In this document: piece after piece, positions 26,261 to 35,581 of the stretch
Position numbering within the stretch: position 1 is the first letter of the stretch
Layout: each line of letters opens with the position of its first letter
Source of the DNA: Nannocystis sp. RBIL2
GTDB taxonomy: Bacteria > Myxococcota_A > Polyangia > Nannocystales > Nannocystaceae
Assembly (NCBI RefSeq): GCF_026626745.1
Contig: NZ_JAPNJW010000001.1
Coordinates: 2,138,001-2,202,000 of the forward strand
DNA: 64,000 bases
Direction of reading: 5' to 3'
The notes under the pieces: generated by a model
Told to the model about the DNA's origin: nothing
The model's input: only the letters and a program-made list of their open reading frames with translations
The model's database searches: none
Translations under genes and position numbers: made by a program

Positions 26261-27508
26261 TCAGGCGGGCGTCACCGCGACGGGCAGCGACTTGAAGCCG
26301 CGGACCATCATGCTCGGCACCCACTCGAGCGGCGCGTCGACCTCGAGGCGGAGCTCGGAGAACGTCCGCAACAGCGTTTGAATCGCAATACGTCCCTCGA
26401 GCCGCGACAGCGCCGCGCCCGGGCAAGTGTGGATACCAGAGCTGAAGGACAGGTGACGTGTGTCTTGACGCTCGATGTCGAACCGGTCCGGATCGGGGAA
26501 GCGATGGCCGTCGCGGTTCGCGGAGCAGATGACGCTCAGCACATAGTCGCCCGCGGGGATCGTGCCGCCGGGGAGGTCGGTGATGGCCACGACCGCGCGA
26601 CGGAAGGTGCCGAACGTCGGGCTGTCGTAGCGCATCAGCTCCTCGAGCGCGCCGTCGATGAGGCGCGGCTCCTCGCGCAGGCGCTGCGCCTGCTCGGGGT
26701 GGCGCGCCAGAGTGTTCACCGCGTTGGCCACCATATATAGTGTAGTCTCCTGGCTGGCCAGGAACAGGGTCACGCACATCGCCACGAGCTCGGTGTCGGT
26801 CATCCCGACGCCGTCGACGCGCGCCTCGACCAACTTGCTCAGCAGGTCCTCGGTCGAGCGGCTGCGCCGCGCGGCGATGTGCGCGTTGAAGTATTCGTAG
26901 TAGCTCATGACGCCGCGGTACGCCGACTCGACGCCGTCGGCGGTGGCGATGCCGGCGCCGAACAGGGACATGACGGTGAGCGCGTCCTCCCGCAGCCGCT
27001 CGCCGTCCTCGCGCGGGATGCCCATCAACTCGCTGAACACGATCATCGGCAGCTGCGCCGCGAAGTCGGCCACCACGTCCATGCGCCCGCGCCGGCGCAC
27101 CGCGGCCAGCAGATCGTCGACCGCGTGCTGGATCCGCGGCCGCAGCCGCTCGACCGCCTGCACCGTGAACGCCTTGGCGATCAGCGCCCGCAGCCGCGTG
27201 TGGTTCGGCGGGTCCATGAACGCGACCCAGCTGGAGACGAAGGTGTTGAACACCTCGAGCTTGTCGCGCACGCTCTCGGGCGCGCCGAGGCCGTACTGCT
27301 CGACCTTCGAGTTGGAGAACTCCGACTTGCTGTCACGCAGGACCCGTTGGATGTCGGCGTAGCGGGTCAGCACCCAGCTCTTGAGCAGCGGGTGCCAGAA
27401 CACCGGGTCCTCCTCGCGCATGCGCCGGAGCGTCGGGTACGGGTCGGCGAAGAAAGCTGGGCTGAGGATGTCGTATTTAACTGCAGGCGCGGTCGGCTGA
27501 AGAGACAT
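26261..27508 (-). CDS. Cytochrome P450
   Basis: This is a 415-aa soluble P450. The haem loop FSSGIHTCPG has the Cys ligand near residue 362. The I-helix LFLASQETT has the oxygen-activating Thr pair in place of AGxxT, ExxR appears as EELMRY, and MDPPNHTRLRALIAKAFT is the C-helix segment. The sequence start DILSPAFFADPYPTLRRMREEDPVFWH closely parallels the P450 at 18530, so both belong to the same broad CYP class of actinobacterial and myxobacterial type. ATG at 27508 is the start. The gene is alone and divergent from the large kinase gene; no redox partner is adjacent. Substrate unknown. Confidence 0.94.
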   Translation of the reverse strand: MSLQPTAPAVKYDILSPAFFADPYPTLRRMREEDPVFWHPLLKSWVLTRYADIQRVLRDSKSEFSNSKVEQYGLGAPESVRDKLEVFNTFVSSWVAFMDPPNHTRLRALIAKAFTVQAVERLRPRIQHAVDDLLAAVRRRGRMDVVADFAAQLPMIVFSELMGIPREDGERLREDALTVMSLFGAGIATADGVESAYRGVMSYYEYFNAHIAARRSRSTEDLLSKLVEARVDGVGMTDTELVAMCVTLFLASQETTLYMVANAVNTLARHPEQAQRLREEPRLIDGALEELMRYDSPTFGTFRRAVVAITDLPGGTIPAGDYVLSVICSANRDGHRFPDPDRFDIERQDTRHLSFSSGIHTCPGAALSRLEGRIAIQTLLRTFSELRLEVDAPLEWVPSMMVRGFKSLPVAVTPA

Positions 27509-27895
27509 CGGCGGGAGCTCCGAGACCGTCGTGGCGACGGCGCGGCTCGGCCCGCCGCCGACGGTTCAAGATGGTTGAGCATACATCGCGGCACGGCGGC
27601 CGAGAACCGAAACACAAGGCCCTTCTGCGAGCGCCGCGGGCCCTGTGCTGTGGCGCTCGATCGAAGGCGGACGTCGTGCGGATGGTGCAAGGCGCGCTTT
27701 CGGGCCGACTGCGCGCCACGGCCCGCGGACGGGTGTTCGCGGGCTCCAGCGGCGCGTCATCGCCGCCAGGGCGCTAAGGGCTGACCCCGCCTGCGGGCGT
27801 GGCCCTGCGCACCGCGCGAATGCAGGGGTGACGACTCGAGACGCAGCGGGGTCGCCAGACAGTATGATACGCCTGTTCGGCTCAGCGACCCCGAC
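27509..27895. other. Divergent intergenic region between P450 and kinase genes
   Basis: This 387-base region contains no convincing gene. It must hold the promoters of both flanking genes. Short ORFs here have no coding character. A candidate -10 for the kinase is listed separately. Confidence 0.55.
27840..27868 (+). promoter_or_regulatory. Weak candidate promoter for the kinase gene
   Basis: TATGAT at 27863-27868 differs from the -10 consensus at one position and lies 27 bases before the ATG at 27896. The hexamer 17 bases upstream (GACGCA at 27840-27845) is a poor -35. Suggestive only. Confidence 0.3.
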
Positions 27896-30800
27896 ATGGA
27901 CGCCTCTCCACGTTTCTCGCTCAAGCAACGGCTCCACGAGGGGCAGAACTCGATCATCTTCCGCGGCGTCCGCGAAGACGAGCAGACCCCCGTCGTGATC
28001 AAGGTGCTGAAGGGCGAGTACCCGAGCCCCCGCGCATTGAGACAGCTGCGCCGCGAGTACGTCACCCTGCGCGAGCTCGACGTGCCCGGCGTGGTCCAGG
28101 TCTACTCGCTCGAGAGCTACGGCAACGGCCTCGCGCTGGTGATGGAGGACGACGGCGGCGTCCCGCTCAGCGACGTCATCCACGGCGAGGCGCTGCAGCT
28201 GCGCCGCGCGCTCGAGCTCGGCCTGGCGCTGGCCCAGACCCTGGCCCGGCTCCACGAGCGGGCCATCATCCACAAGGACATCAAGCCGCACAACATCCTC
28301 GTCAATTCGTCGACCGGCAGCGTCAAGCTGATCGACTTCGGCATCGCCACCAACCTGGCCCACGAGACAGCTCAGGTGTCGAGCCCGGAGGCGCTCGAGG
28401 GCACGCTGATGTACATGTCGCCCGAGCAGAGCGGGCGCGTGAACCGGGTCGTCGACCAGCGCACCGACCTCTACTCGCTCGGCGTCACGCTCTACGAGAT
28501 GCTGACGGGCTCGGTCCCGTTCAACGCCAACGACGCGATGGAGCTGGTCCACAGCCACATCGCCCGCACCCCGGTGCCGCCGTGGGTGCGCACGCCGACG
28601 ATCCCCCGCGTCGTCTCCGACATCGTCATGAAGCTGCTGGCCAAGGGGCCGGAGGACCGCTACCAGCACGCCCTCGGGCTGGCGGCCGACCTCGCCCGCT
28701 GCCTCGCCGCGCTCGACGAGACCGGCGAGATCGAGCCGTTCGAGCTCGGCCAGCGCGACCGCGCCGACGTGCTCCGCATCCCGCAGAAGCTCTACGGCCG
28801 CGAGGCCGACATCCGCGCGCTGACCGAGGCGTTCGGCCGCGTCCAGGACGGCCGCCCCGAGCTGTTGCTGGTCGCCGGCGGCGCGGGCGTCGGCAAGTCG
28901 ATGCTGGCCCACGAGATCCACCGCGTGATCGCGCGCGGCGGCGGCCGCTTCGTCAGCGGCAAGTTCGACCTGGTCCAGCGCAACATCCCGTTCAGCGCGC
29001 TGGCGTCGGCGCTGTCCGAGCTGATCCGCCAGCTGCTCACCGAGTCGTCGCGCACGCTGGCAGAGTGGCGCACGCGCATCCAGGTGGCCGTCGGCGCCAG
29101 CGGCCAGCTGGTCGTCGACCTCGTCCCCGAGCTCGAGCGCATCATCGGCAAGCAGCCGCCGCTGCCGCCGCTGCGCCCGACCGAGTCGCAGAACCGCTTC
29201 GGCCTGGTCATGCAGAACTTCGTGCGCGCCCTGTGCCCGCGCACGTCGCCGCTGGTGGTCTTCCTCGACGACCTGCAGTGGGCCGACGCCGGCACGCTGT
29301 CGCTGCTGCGCCTGGTCCTCACCGACCCCGACGGCGGACACCTGCTGCTCGTCGGCGCCTACCGCGACGCGGAGGTCGACCTCGCCCACCCGCTGCGCGC
29401 CGCGGTCGCCCAGCTGCGCAAGGACGGCGTGGCCCTCCACGAGCTCGCGCTCGGCCCGCTCGACCGCGCCAGCGTGCGCGCCCTGCTGGCCGACACCCTC
29501 ACCCGCGAGCGCCCCGGCGCCGCGCCCCCGCGCGAGGAGGTCGAACGCCTCGAGAGCCTCGCCACTCTGGTGTTCGACAAGACCCACGGCAACCCGTTCT
29601 TCCTGACGCAGTTCTTGACGATGCTGCACCGGAACGGGCTGGTCCGCTTCGACGCGGCCACGGGCGGGTGGACGTGGGACCCCGCGGCGGTGGCCGCCGC
29701 GCCGATCACCGAGAACGTCGCCGAGCTGCTGTCCGAGCGCCTGCGCGAGTTCCCGCCCGACACCCAGCGCCTGCTCGCCGTCGCCGCCTGCGTCGGCCAC
29801 GAGTTCGACGTCGTCACCCTGGCGCGGATCGCCGAGCGCGGCGTGGGCCGCGTCGCCGCCGAGCTGTGGCCCGCGCTGCAGGCCGGCCTGGTCGTGCCGC
29901 TCGACTCCAACTACCGCCTGCTCGAGGCGGTCGACGACGGCGCGCCCGAGGCGAATGAGACAGTGGAGCTGGTGGTCGCCTGCCGGTTCCTCCACGACCG
30001 CGTGCAACAGGCCGCGCTGTCGCTCAGCACGCCCGAGGCGCTGCACGAGGTCCACCTGCGGATCGGTCGCAGCCTGCAGGCGGCGCACGTCGGCGAGCTG
30101 CGGGGCGACGCGCTGTTCGACGTGGTCCGCCACCTCAACGCCGGGGCGCCGCGCCTCACCGACCCCGGCGAGCGCCTGCAGCTGGCCCGCGCCAACCTCG
30201 AGGCCGCGCGCGCGGCCAAGCGCGCCACCGCCTACGCCGCCGGCGCCTCGTTCGCGGCCGCCGGCGTGGCAGTGCTGCCCGAGGACGCCTGGGACTCGCA
30301 GTACGCGCTGACCCTCGCGCTCCACCGCGAGCAGGCCGAGTGCGACTATATGTGCGGCCGGGTCGACCGGGCCGACGCCAAGCTCGAGGACCTGATCCGC
30401 CGCGCCCGCTCGCCGCTCGAGCAGGCCGACCTGTTCGCGCTGCGAGTGATGCTGCTGTCGTCGCAGGGCCGCTTCGCCGAGGGCCTGGTGGCCAGCCGCG
30501 CCGGCCTCGCGCAATTCGGCGAGCTCCTGCCCGAGACCCCGGAGGCGACGATGGCGACCTTCGGGGCGGTCTACGGCGAGATCGAGGCCAGCCTGGCCGG
30601 CCGCACCGTCGAGTCGCTGGCAGACGCGCCGGCGATGCGCGACCCGGCCCGCAGCGCGGTGCTGCGCCTGCTCAACGAGGCGTTCGGCGCCGGCTTCGTG
30701 GTCGACGCCCGCCTCGGCTCGGTCGTGATCCTCAAGCACGTGCTGCTGTCGCTCACCCACGGCCCGGGCGAGCTGTCGGCCTTCGGCTTCGCTACCTACG

Positions 30801-33154
30801 GCTACCTGCTGGTCGGCCCGCTCGGCCGCCCCGCCGACGGCCTGCGCTACGGCCGGCTCGCGCTGCAATTGCTCGAGCGCTTCACCTCGACCGAGGTCGC
30901 CAGCCGCGTCCACTTCATGGTCGGCTTCTACACCGGCCACACCCGCCCGCTGCGCGACAGCCTGCACCACCTGAACCAGGCCCGCGTGCTCGGCCTCGAG
31001 ACGGGCGACTTCATGTACGCGTCGCAGGGGGCCGTGTTCCACGCGCTGGCCAACCTGCGCCGCGGCGAGGACCTGTCGGCGGTCCGCGAGGAGATCGATC
31101 AAGGCCGGGCGCTGATGGTGCGCACTCGCGACGCGATGTCGACGGCACAATTGGTGCTGCTCGGCAACGTCGTCGACGCGCTGCAGCACGAGCGGTGGTT
31201 CGGCGGCCCGCTGTTCGGCGAGAACCAGGGCGAGGCGGACTGGCTGAAGGTCGTCGACGGCGCCGGCCTGGTGATCGTGCGCTTCCTGCACCACGTCAAC
31301 AAGCTGATGGTGGCGACGCTGTTCGAGGCGTACGCCGAGGCGCTGGCGCTCGGCGCCGCCGCCCAGCCGCTCATGGCCGTCGCCGTCGGCGGGCCGCACA
31401 CCGCCGACCTGCCGTTTTACAGCGCGCTGGCGCTGGCGGCCAGCCACGCCGCCGCCGCGGACGAGGCCGAGCGCGCGTCGCTGATGGCCCAATTGCTCGA
31501 GCACCGCGCAGTCACTGCCCAGTGGGCCCAGCTGTGCCCCGAGAACGAGCAGCACCGCCTGCACATCATCGACGCCGAGATCGCGCGGATCCGCGGCCAA
31601 GATTTGGTGGCGCTCGACGAGTACGACCGCGCGATCGAGTGGGCCCGCCGCAGCCAGTTCATCCACCACGAGGCGATCGCCAACGAGCTGTGCGGGCGCT
31701 TCCACCAGGCCCGCGGCCGCGCCCAGATCGCCCGCGTCTACCTCGGCCAGGCCCGCTACGGCTACGAGCGCTGGGGCGCGCTCGCCAAGGTCCGCACGCT
31801 CGACGTCAAGTACCCGCACCTGGCCGCCCGCGCCGAGAGCGTCGGCGCGACGATCACCGCCAGCAGCAGCCGCGCGCTGATCACCAGCTCGCTGACCACC
31901 ACCGGCAACCAGGGCCTCGACCTCACCAGCGTGATCAAGGCGGCGCAGGCGCTGACCGCCGAGATCGCGGTCGAGCCGCTGCTCGAGAAGATCATCCAGA
32001 TCATGATCGAGAACGCCGGGGCCCGCCGCGGGGTGCTCCTGCTCGAGCGCGACGGCCAACTGTGCGTGGTCGCCGAGTCGTCGGTCGACACCGGCTCGTA
32101 CACGCTGAAGCAGCCGCTGCCGCTGAGCGAGACGGCGGCGGTGCCGGTCTCGATCGTCAACTACGTGGTCCACACCACCGACAGCGTGGTGCTCGAGGAC
32201 GCCGCCCGCGCCGGGCCGTTCACCACCGACACGTACGTGGCCCGCAGCGGGATGCGCTCGGTGCTGTGCACGCCGCTGGTCCACCAGACCAAGCTCACCG
32301 GGGTGCTCTACCTCGAGAACGAGCTGATCCCGTCGGTGTTCCCCGAGGCCCGCCTGCACACGCTGAAGCTCATCGCCTCGCAGGCGGCGATCTCGATCGA
32401 GAACGCCAACCTGTACGCGAACATGGAGCGGCTGGTACAGAAGCGCACCGACGAGCTGCACCGCGTCAATCAATCGCTGACCGCCAGCAACGCCGAACTC
32501 GACGCGTTCGCCCGCACCGTCGCCCACGACCTCAAGAACCCGCTCGGAGCGATGGTCGGCTACTCGGAGTACCTGCTCGAGAACATCGACGACGTCGACC
32601 TCGAGGAGACCGAACGCGTGGTCGAGAACATCCGCCGCGCGTCACACACCGCGACCAACATCATCGACGAGCTGCTGCTGCTGGCCGGAGTGCGCAAGCA
32701 GCAGGTGCAGTCGACCCGCCTCGACATGGCAGGGATCCTGCGCCAGGTCGAGCAACGCATGGACTACATGCTGCGCGAGTACGGCGGCGAGATCGCGGGG
32801 CCGGAGGCGTGGCCAGCGGCGATCGGCTACGCCCCGTGGATCGAGGAGGCGTGGACGAACTACATCAGCAACGGCCTCAAGTACGGCGGCTCGCCCCCGC
32901 GCCTGCAGCTCGGCGCGGACCTGCAGGACGGCAAGATCCGCTTCTGGGTCCGCGACAACGGCCCAGGCATCGACGAGGAGGCGCAGGCGAAGCTGTTCGC
33001 CGAGTTCTCGCGCCTCGACACGGTCCGCGCCGAAGGCCACGGCCTCGGCCTGTCGATCGTGCGCCGCATCATCGAGCGCCTCGGCGGCAGCGTCGGCGTC
33101 GAGAGCGAGCTCGGCTCGGGGAGCCTGTTCTTCTTCACGCTGCCGGCAGCCTGA
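27896..33154 (+). CDS. Ser/Thr kinase - ATPase - GAF - histidine kinase hybrid
   Basis: This is a 1752-aa multidomain signalling protein. Residues 8-275 are a Hanks-type kinase with HKDIKPHN (about 125), DFGIA (about 147) and GTLMYMSPEQ. Residues about 295-620 are a STAND-like AAA ATPase with Walker A GGAGVGKS (about 330) and the Walker B-like VVFLDDLQWAD. A long helical TPR-like region spans about 640-1290, and a GAF domain about 1350-1510. A histidine kinase then has VAHDLKNPL (His near 1542), YISNGLKYGG, DNGPGIDEE and GHGLGLSIV, ending at the stop. This class is known from cyanobacteria and myxobacteria. No receiver gene is adjacent, so its phosphotransfer partner is elsewhere. No membrane segment is seen. 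Confidence 0.95.
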   Translation: MDASPRFSLKQRLHEGQNSIIFRGVREDEQTPVVIKVLKGEYPSPRALRQLRREYVTLRELDVPGVVQVYSLESYGNGLALVMEDDGGVPLSDVIHGEALQLRRALELGLALAQTLARLHERAIIHKDIKPHNILVNSSTGSVKLIDFGIATNLAHETAQVSSPEALEGTLMYMSPEQSGRVNRVVDQRTDLYSLGVTLYEMLTGSVPFNANDAMELVHSHIARTPVPPWVRTPTIPRVVSDIVMKLLAKGPEDRYQHALGLAADLARCLAALDETGEIEPFELGQRDRADVLRIPQKLYGREADIRALTEAFGRVQDGRPELLLVAGGAGVGKSMLAHEIHRVIARGGGRFVSGKFDLVQRNIPFSALASALSELIRQLLTESSRTLAEWRTRIQVAVGASGQLVVDLVPELERIIGKQPPLPPLRPTESQNRFGLVMQNFVRALCPRTSPLVVFLDDLQWADAGTLSLLRLVLTDPDGGHLLLVGAYRDAEVDLAHPLRAAVAQLRKDGVALHELALGPLDRASVRALLADTLTRERPGAAPPREEVERLESLATLVFDKTHGNPFFLTQFLTMLHRNGLVRFDAATGGWTWDPAAVAAAPITENVAELLSERLREFPPDTQRLLAVAACVGHEFDVVTLARIAERGVGRVAAELWPALQAGLVVPLDSNYRLLEAVDDGAPEANETVELVVACRFLHDRVQQAALSLSTPEALHEVHLRIGRSLQAAHVGELRGDALFDVVRHLNAGAPRLTDPGERLQLARANLEAARAAKRATAYAAGASFAAAGVAVLPEDAWDSQYALTLALHREQAECDYMCGRVDRADAKLEDLIRRARSPLEQADLFALRVMLLSSQGRFAEGLVASRAGLAQFGELLPETPEATMATFGAVYGEIEASLAGRTVESLADAPAMRDPARSAVLRLLNEAFGAGFVVDARLGSVVILKHVLLSLTHGPGELSAFGFATYGYLLVGPLGRPADGLRYGRLALQLLERFTSTEVASRVHFMVGFYTGHTRPLRDSLHHLNQARVLGLETGDFMYASQGAVFHALANLRRGEDLSAVREEIDQGRALMVRTRDAMSTAQLVLLGNVVDALQHERWFGGPLFGENQGEADWLKVVDGAGLVIVRFLHHVNKLMVATLFEAYAEALALGAAAQPLMAVAVGGPHTADLPFYSALALAASHAAAADEAERASLMAQLLEHRAVTAQWAQLCPENEQHRLHIIDAEIARIRGQDLVALDEYDRAIEWARRSQFIHHEAIANELCGRFHQARGRAQIARVYLGQARYGYERWGALAKVRTLDVKYPHLAARAESVGATITASSSRALITSSLTTTGNQGLDLTSVIKAAQALTAEIAVEPLLEKIIQIMIENAGARRGVLLLERDGQLCVVAESSVDTGSYTLKQPLPLSETAAVPVSIVNYVVHTTDSVVLEDAARAGPFTTDTYVARSGMRSVLCTPLVHQTKLTGVLYLENELIPSVFPEARLHTLKLIASQAAISIENANLYANMERLVQKRTDELHRVNQSLTASNAELDAFARTVAHDLKNPLGAMVGYSEYLLENIDDVDLEETERVVENIRRASHTATNIIDELLLLAGVRKQQVQSTRLDMAGILRQVEQRMDYMLREYGGEIAGPEAWPAAIGYAPWIEEAWTNYISNGLKYGGSPPRLQLGADLQDGKIRFWVRDNGPGIDEEAQAKLFAEFSRLDTVRAEGHGLGLSIVRRIIERLGGSVGVESELGSGSLFFFTLPAA

Positions 33155-33228
33155 GGTCCTGTCCCGGCGCGGCCGACCCGACGATGCGGTTCGATGCAGG
33201 AGCATGAGGGACGACGCGGAGCATCGTC

Positions 33229-33840
33229 ATGACCCACGAGAGCCCTGCCAGCCAGATCGCCGAGCTGCAAGCGCGCCTGGCCCGACAGCTCGAGCAGACA
33301 GGCCTCCGGCTGGTCAGCGCGGCCGGTGAGGTGGAGCTGGTGCGGATGGAAGAGGCAGACGCGCCCGGGCACTTCCGGCTGATCGAGGAGAACCGACAGC
33401 ACCTCCGCGAGTGGCTGGGCTGGCTCGATGTGACGATCCAGGCCGAGAACCTGCGCGAGTTCATCGCCGAGGCGCGCAGCCGGACCCGCGACGAAGGTGC
33501 GATCGAATGGGCGATCCGTCACGGGGGGCAACCAGTGGGGGTGATCAGCTTCCACGAGATCGAGTGGTCGGCGCGCGCGGCTTCGATCGGCTACTGGCTG
33601 GCAAAGCCGGCGACTGGCCGCGGGCTGGCGACGGCGGCGCTGCGCACGGTGGTCGAGTTCGCGTTCGCTACTCTGGGGCTCAAGACGCTGCGGGCCCGGA
33701 TCGCGCCGGGCAACGTCCGCAGCGCAGCGCTGGTGCGCCGGCTGGGCTTCCGCGTGGTGGGGGTGATCGATCGCGGGGAGGAGCTGTACGGGCGCATGGT
33801 GGCGCACGAGGTATTCGAGCTCGAGAGTCCTTTTGGATGA
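33229..33840 (+). CDS. GNAT family N-acetyltransferase, RimJ/RimL type
   Basis: This is a 203-aa acetyltransferase. After a helical N-terminal extension (about residues 1-25), the GNAT fold shows VELVRMEEADAPGHFRLIEENRQHLREWLGW, the RimJ/RimL signature. IGYWLAKPATGRGLATAALRTVVEFAF is the acetyl-CoA pyrophosphate loop with RGLA, and RIAPGNVRSAALVRRLGF is the C-terminal motif. These enzymes acetylate N-terminal amines of proteins or other amines; substrate is unknown. It starts 74 bases after the kinase gene, possibly on the same transcript, and ends 7 bases before a UUCG-loop hairpin. Confidence 0.9.
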   Translation: MTHESPASQIAELQARLARQLEQTGLRLVSAAGEVELVRMEEADAPGHFRLIEENRQHLREWLGWLDVTIQAENLREFIAEARSRTRDEGAIEWAIRHGGQPVGVISFHEIEWSARAASIGYWLAKPATGRGLATAALRTVVEFAFATLGLKTLRARIAPGNVRSAALVRRLGFRVVGVIDRGEELYGRMVAHEVFELESPFG

Positions 33841-33847
33841 TCTTTTG

Positions 33848-33868
33848 GACATGTCCTTCGGGGCATGT
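33848..33868. terminator. ACATGTCC-TTCG-GGGCATGT hairpin
   Basis: Eight-base arms with one G-U pair enclose a C(UUCG)G tetraloop, an exceptionally stable RNA hairpin. It starts 7 bases after the GNAT stop. It is a member of the dispersed ACATGTCC family and borders one side of the IS110 remnant. Confidence 0.6.
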
Positions 33869-33904
33869 ACTGGTTCGAAGGTCCTTGGTTCGCGTCGGCA
33901 TGGG

Positions 33905-34218
33905 GCCTTGCGCCCGATCCCTTCCGCGGAGGCGCGAACCGCTCCGGGCGGCACGATCACCGCCGGGAGGCCAGACGCCCGCAGCGCCAGAAACACCCGC
34001 TGTTCGTAGCCTCCGGTCGCTTCCATGACGATCCGCTCGGGCTCAAGCGAGTGCTGGCGCTTGACCAACTCCGCCACTCCTTTGTCGGTGTTCGGCGAGA
34101 CCCACGCCTCCTGAGCCCGCTTCGCCGGGGCCGGGTGCTGGCCAGCTTCCGTCATCTTCACCGCGACGTCGAGCTTGTCCTTGGCGACGTCGATCCCGAT
34201 CCAAATTGTTCGCTTCAT
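33905..34218 (-). pseudogene. IS110-family transposase, N-terminal fragment
   Basis: About 104 codons encode the RuvC-like (DEDD) N-terminus of an IS110 transposase: TIWIGIDVAKDKLDVAV with the first catalytic Asp, IVMEATGGYEQRVF with the catalytic Glu, and VIVPPGAVRASAEGIGRKA. In intact members the conserved text continues with a KTD-x-IDA motif. Here it breaks off after GRKA and runs into unrelated sequence, so the C-terminal transposase_20 domain with its catalytic Ser is missing. ATG at 34218 is the normal start. It reads opposite to the GNAT gene. The non-coding 5' flank (34219-34602) may keep part of the element's left end. Confidence 0.85.
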
Positions 34219-34602
34219 GGTTCACTTCCTTGTGATTGGTGCCTGTCCTCCCTCCCAACCTTGTATACGAGCTCAGAAAGAGGCTTCACGCAGTTGTTCG
34301 GGCTCGTGGAGGACAGACTAGACTCCGGGTACCTTGCTCTCACGCGGGCTCGGGGCCCAAGGCCGATTCGGTCTCCCGGAGTCTTCGACAGGAACTCTCG
34401 TAGATCGCTCGCCCGTCATACAAGGCCGACCCGCCGTCGTCGGCTCCGCTGCAGGGCGTGGCCGGCTGCAGATCGTGGGGCGCCTGTTCGACGGCCAGGG
34501 CTGGCTGCCGAACAGACGCCTTCTCGCGTCATTACCGGCGTGTCATCTCCGGGCGACGAGAACCTGCCCGCGAGCGACTAGCGTCGTGAGTCCCGTGCGG
34601 CA
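34219..34602. mobile_element. Probable left-end non-coding region of the IS110 remnant
   Basis: This stretch upstream of the transposase fragment has no gene. In IS110-group elements the long non-coding left end encodes the bridge RNA that pairs with target and donor DNA. Its position is right, and the stretch is bounded on the far side by an ACATGTCC palindrome at 34603. I could not fold the RNA or find its loops with confidence, and the exact element boundary is not established. Confidence 0.4.
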
Positions 34603-34686
34603 ACATGTCTCCGAGGACATGTGCAATTCAGTACGCCTGCTCGTCGAGCTGCGAGCGCCGCGGCGTTCGACATGTCCCTGAGGACA
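34603..34686. repeat. Two ACATGTCC palindromic repeat copies
   Basis: ACATGTC-TCCGAG-GACATGT occupies 34603-34622 (7-base arms). A second hairpin, TGTCC-CTGA-GGACA, lies at 34673-34686 within GACATGTCCCTGAGGACAG. They sit between the IS110 remnant and the 3' end of the DinB gene, so the second may terminate that gene. Confidence 0.65.
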
Positions 34687-34694
34687 GCCCAGCT

Positions 34695-35219
34695 TCAGCG
34701 CGCCCGCACGGCGTAGAGGAAGCGGGCGTAGCCGATCTCGGCGGCGTTCTTCATCAGCTCGATGTTGGCCCACGCGACCACTTCGGCGAACGGGCGGTCC
34801 TGGAGCGGCCAGCGGGTCCGCTCGGGCGCGCGCAGGTCGTCGTCGGTGAGGGCCTCGATGGCGGCGCGCCAGCTCCCGTGCAGGCGGGCGAGCCACTCGC
34901 GCACGCCCTGGGCGTCGCCCGGCCAGGTCACGTCTTCGCGCGCGAGGGTGGCGGCGCCGAAGGAGTGGTCGAGCGCCATCGACCACCAGAAGCCGACGTG
35001 CCAGGTCACCCAGGCGATGCTGGGCGGGCCGATGTCGTAACCCTCGTGCTCGGGCCAGTCGGCGCGCCAGCGGCCGTCGGGGGCGCGGTGGACGTGCAGG
35101 CCGACGTGCGCCGGGCGCCACAGGCACTCCTCGGTGGCGAGCCCGTCGAGGTGGTACTGCGTCAACATCCACGCAGTGTCGAGCTGCCGCAGCAGATAGT
35201 CGCGCGTCTCGGTCGCCAT
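34695..35219 (-). CDS. DinB-like four-helix-bundle protein
   Basis: This 174-aa protein has the DinB/YfiT superfamily pattern. An N-terminal helix LRQLDTAWMLTQYHLDG is followed by SIAWVTWHVGFWWSMALDH, with His residues positioned to bind metal, and a C-terminal ANIELMKNAAEIGYARFLY helix. Family members are metal-binding and include thiol-dependent S-transferases, but many lack assigned functions. The start is ATG at 35219. The gene is flanked by palindromic repeats on both sides and has no operon partner. Confidence 0.82.
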   Translation of the reverse strand: MATETRDYLLRQLDTAWMLTQYHLDGLATEECLWRPAHVGLHVHRAPDGRWRADWPEHEGYDIGPPSIAWVTWHVGFWWSMALDHSFGAATLAREDVTWPGDAQGVREWLARLHGSWRAAIEALTDDDLRAPERTRWPLQDRPFAEVVAWANIELMKNAAEIGYARFLYAVRAR

Positions 35220-35581
35220 CGGCCGGCATCTTCGAGAAGTGGGCGGCGAAATTCAAGGGTCGGCGAATTGTGTCCCGAGAGACAGGTCCCACCTCACCGC
35301 CGACCCCGAGCACGCGAAACGGTCGTCGCCCGCTCCGCACCGCCGTCCTCCCGCTCTCGATGATTCCCTACGCCCCGGCTCTGCGACACCATGACTGTGA
35401 CTTGCGAGGCCACGACTGCGAGCCATGAGTCCCGCCTTCCGCCCGAGGTCCCGGACACACCCGGGTCTCGTCGCGCAGACGCCCGGGGTTCACCGGGCGG
35501 CATGAAAGGACATGCCCCAAGGGACAGTCCTCGGTCGGGCGCCAAGCGCCCGCGCGAGGCCTTTCCGCCCGGCAGGCGACC
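35220..35581. other. Gene-free stretch with palindromic repeats
   Basis: No gene is seen between the divergently oriented DinB gene and the gene at 35582. It holds two degenerate members of the ACATGTCC family: TGTC-CCGAGA-GACA at 35271-35284 and GGACATGCCC-CAA-GGGACAGTCC at 35508-35530. Confidence 0.55.

Noticed and set aside
26064..26777. 237-codon minus-strand frame overlapping the second P450
   Set aside because: It overlaps a gene with intact P450 motifs in another frame and has Arg/Pro/Ala-rich shadow composition.
27566..32527. Very long minus-strand open frame (about 1650 codons) opposite the kinase hybrid gene
   Set aside because: It is a shadow of the plus-strand gene: its composition is Arg/Leu/Glu/Val repeats without motifs, while the plus frame has intact catalytic motifs throughout.
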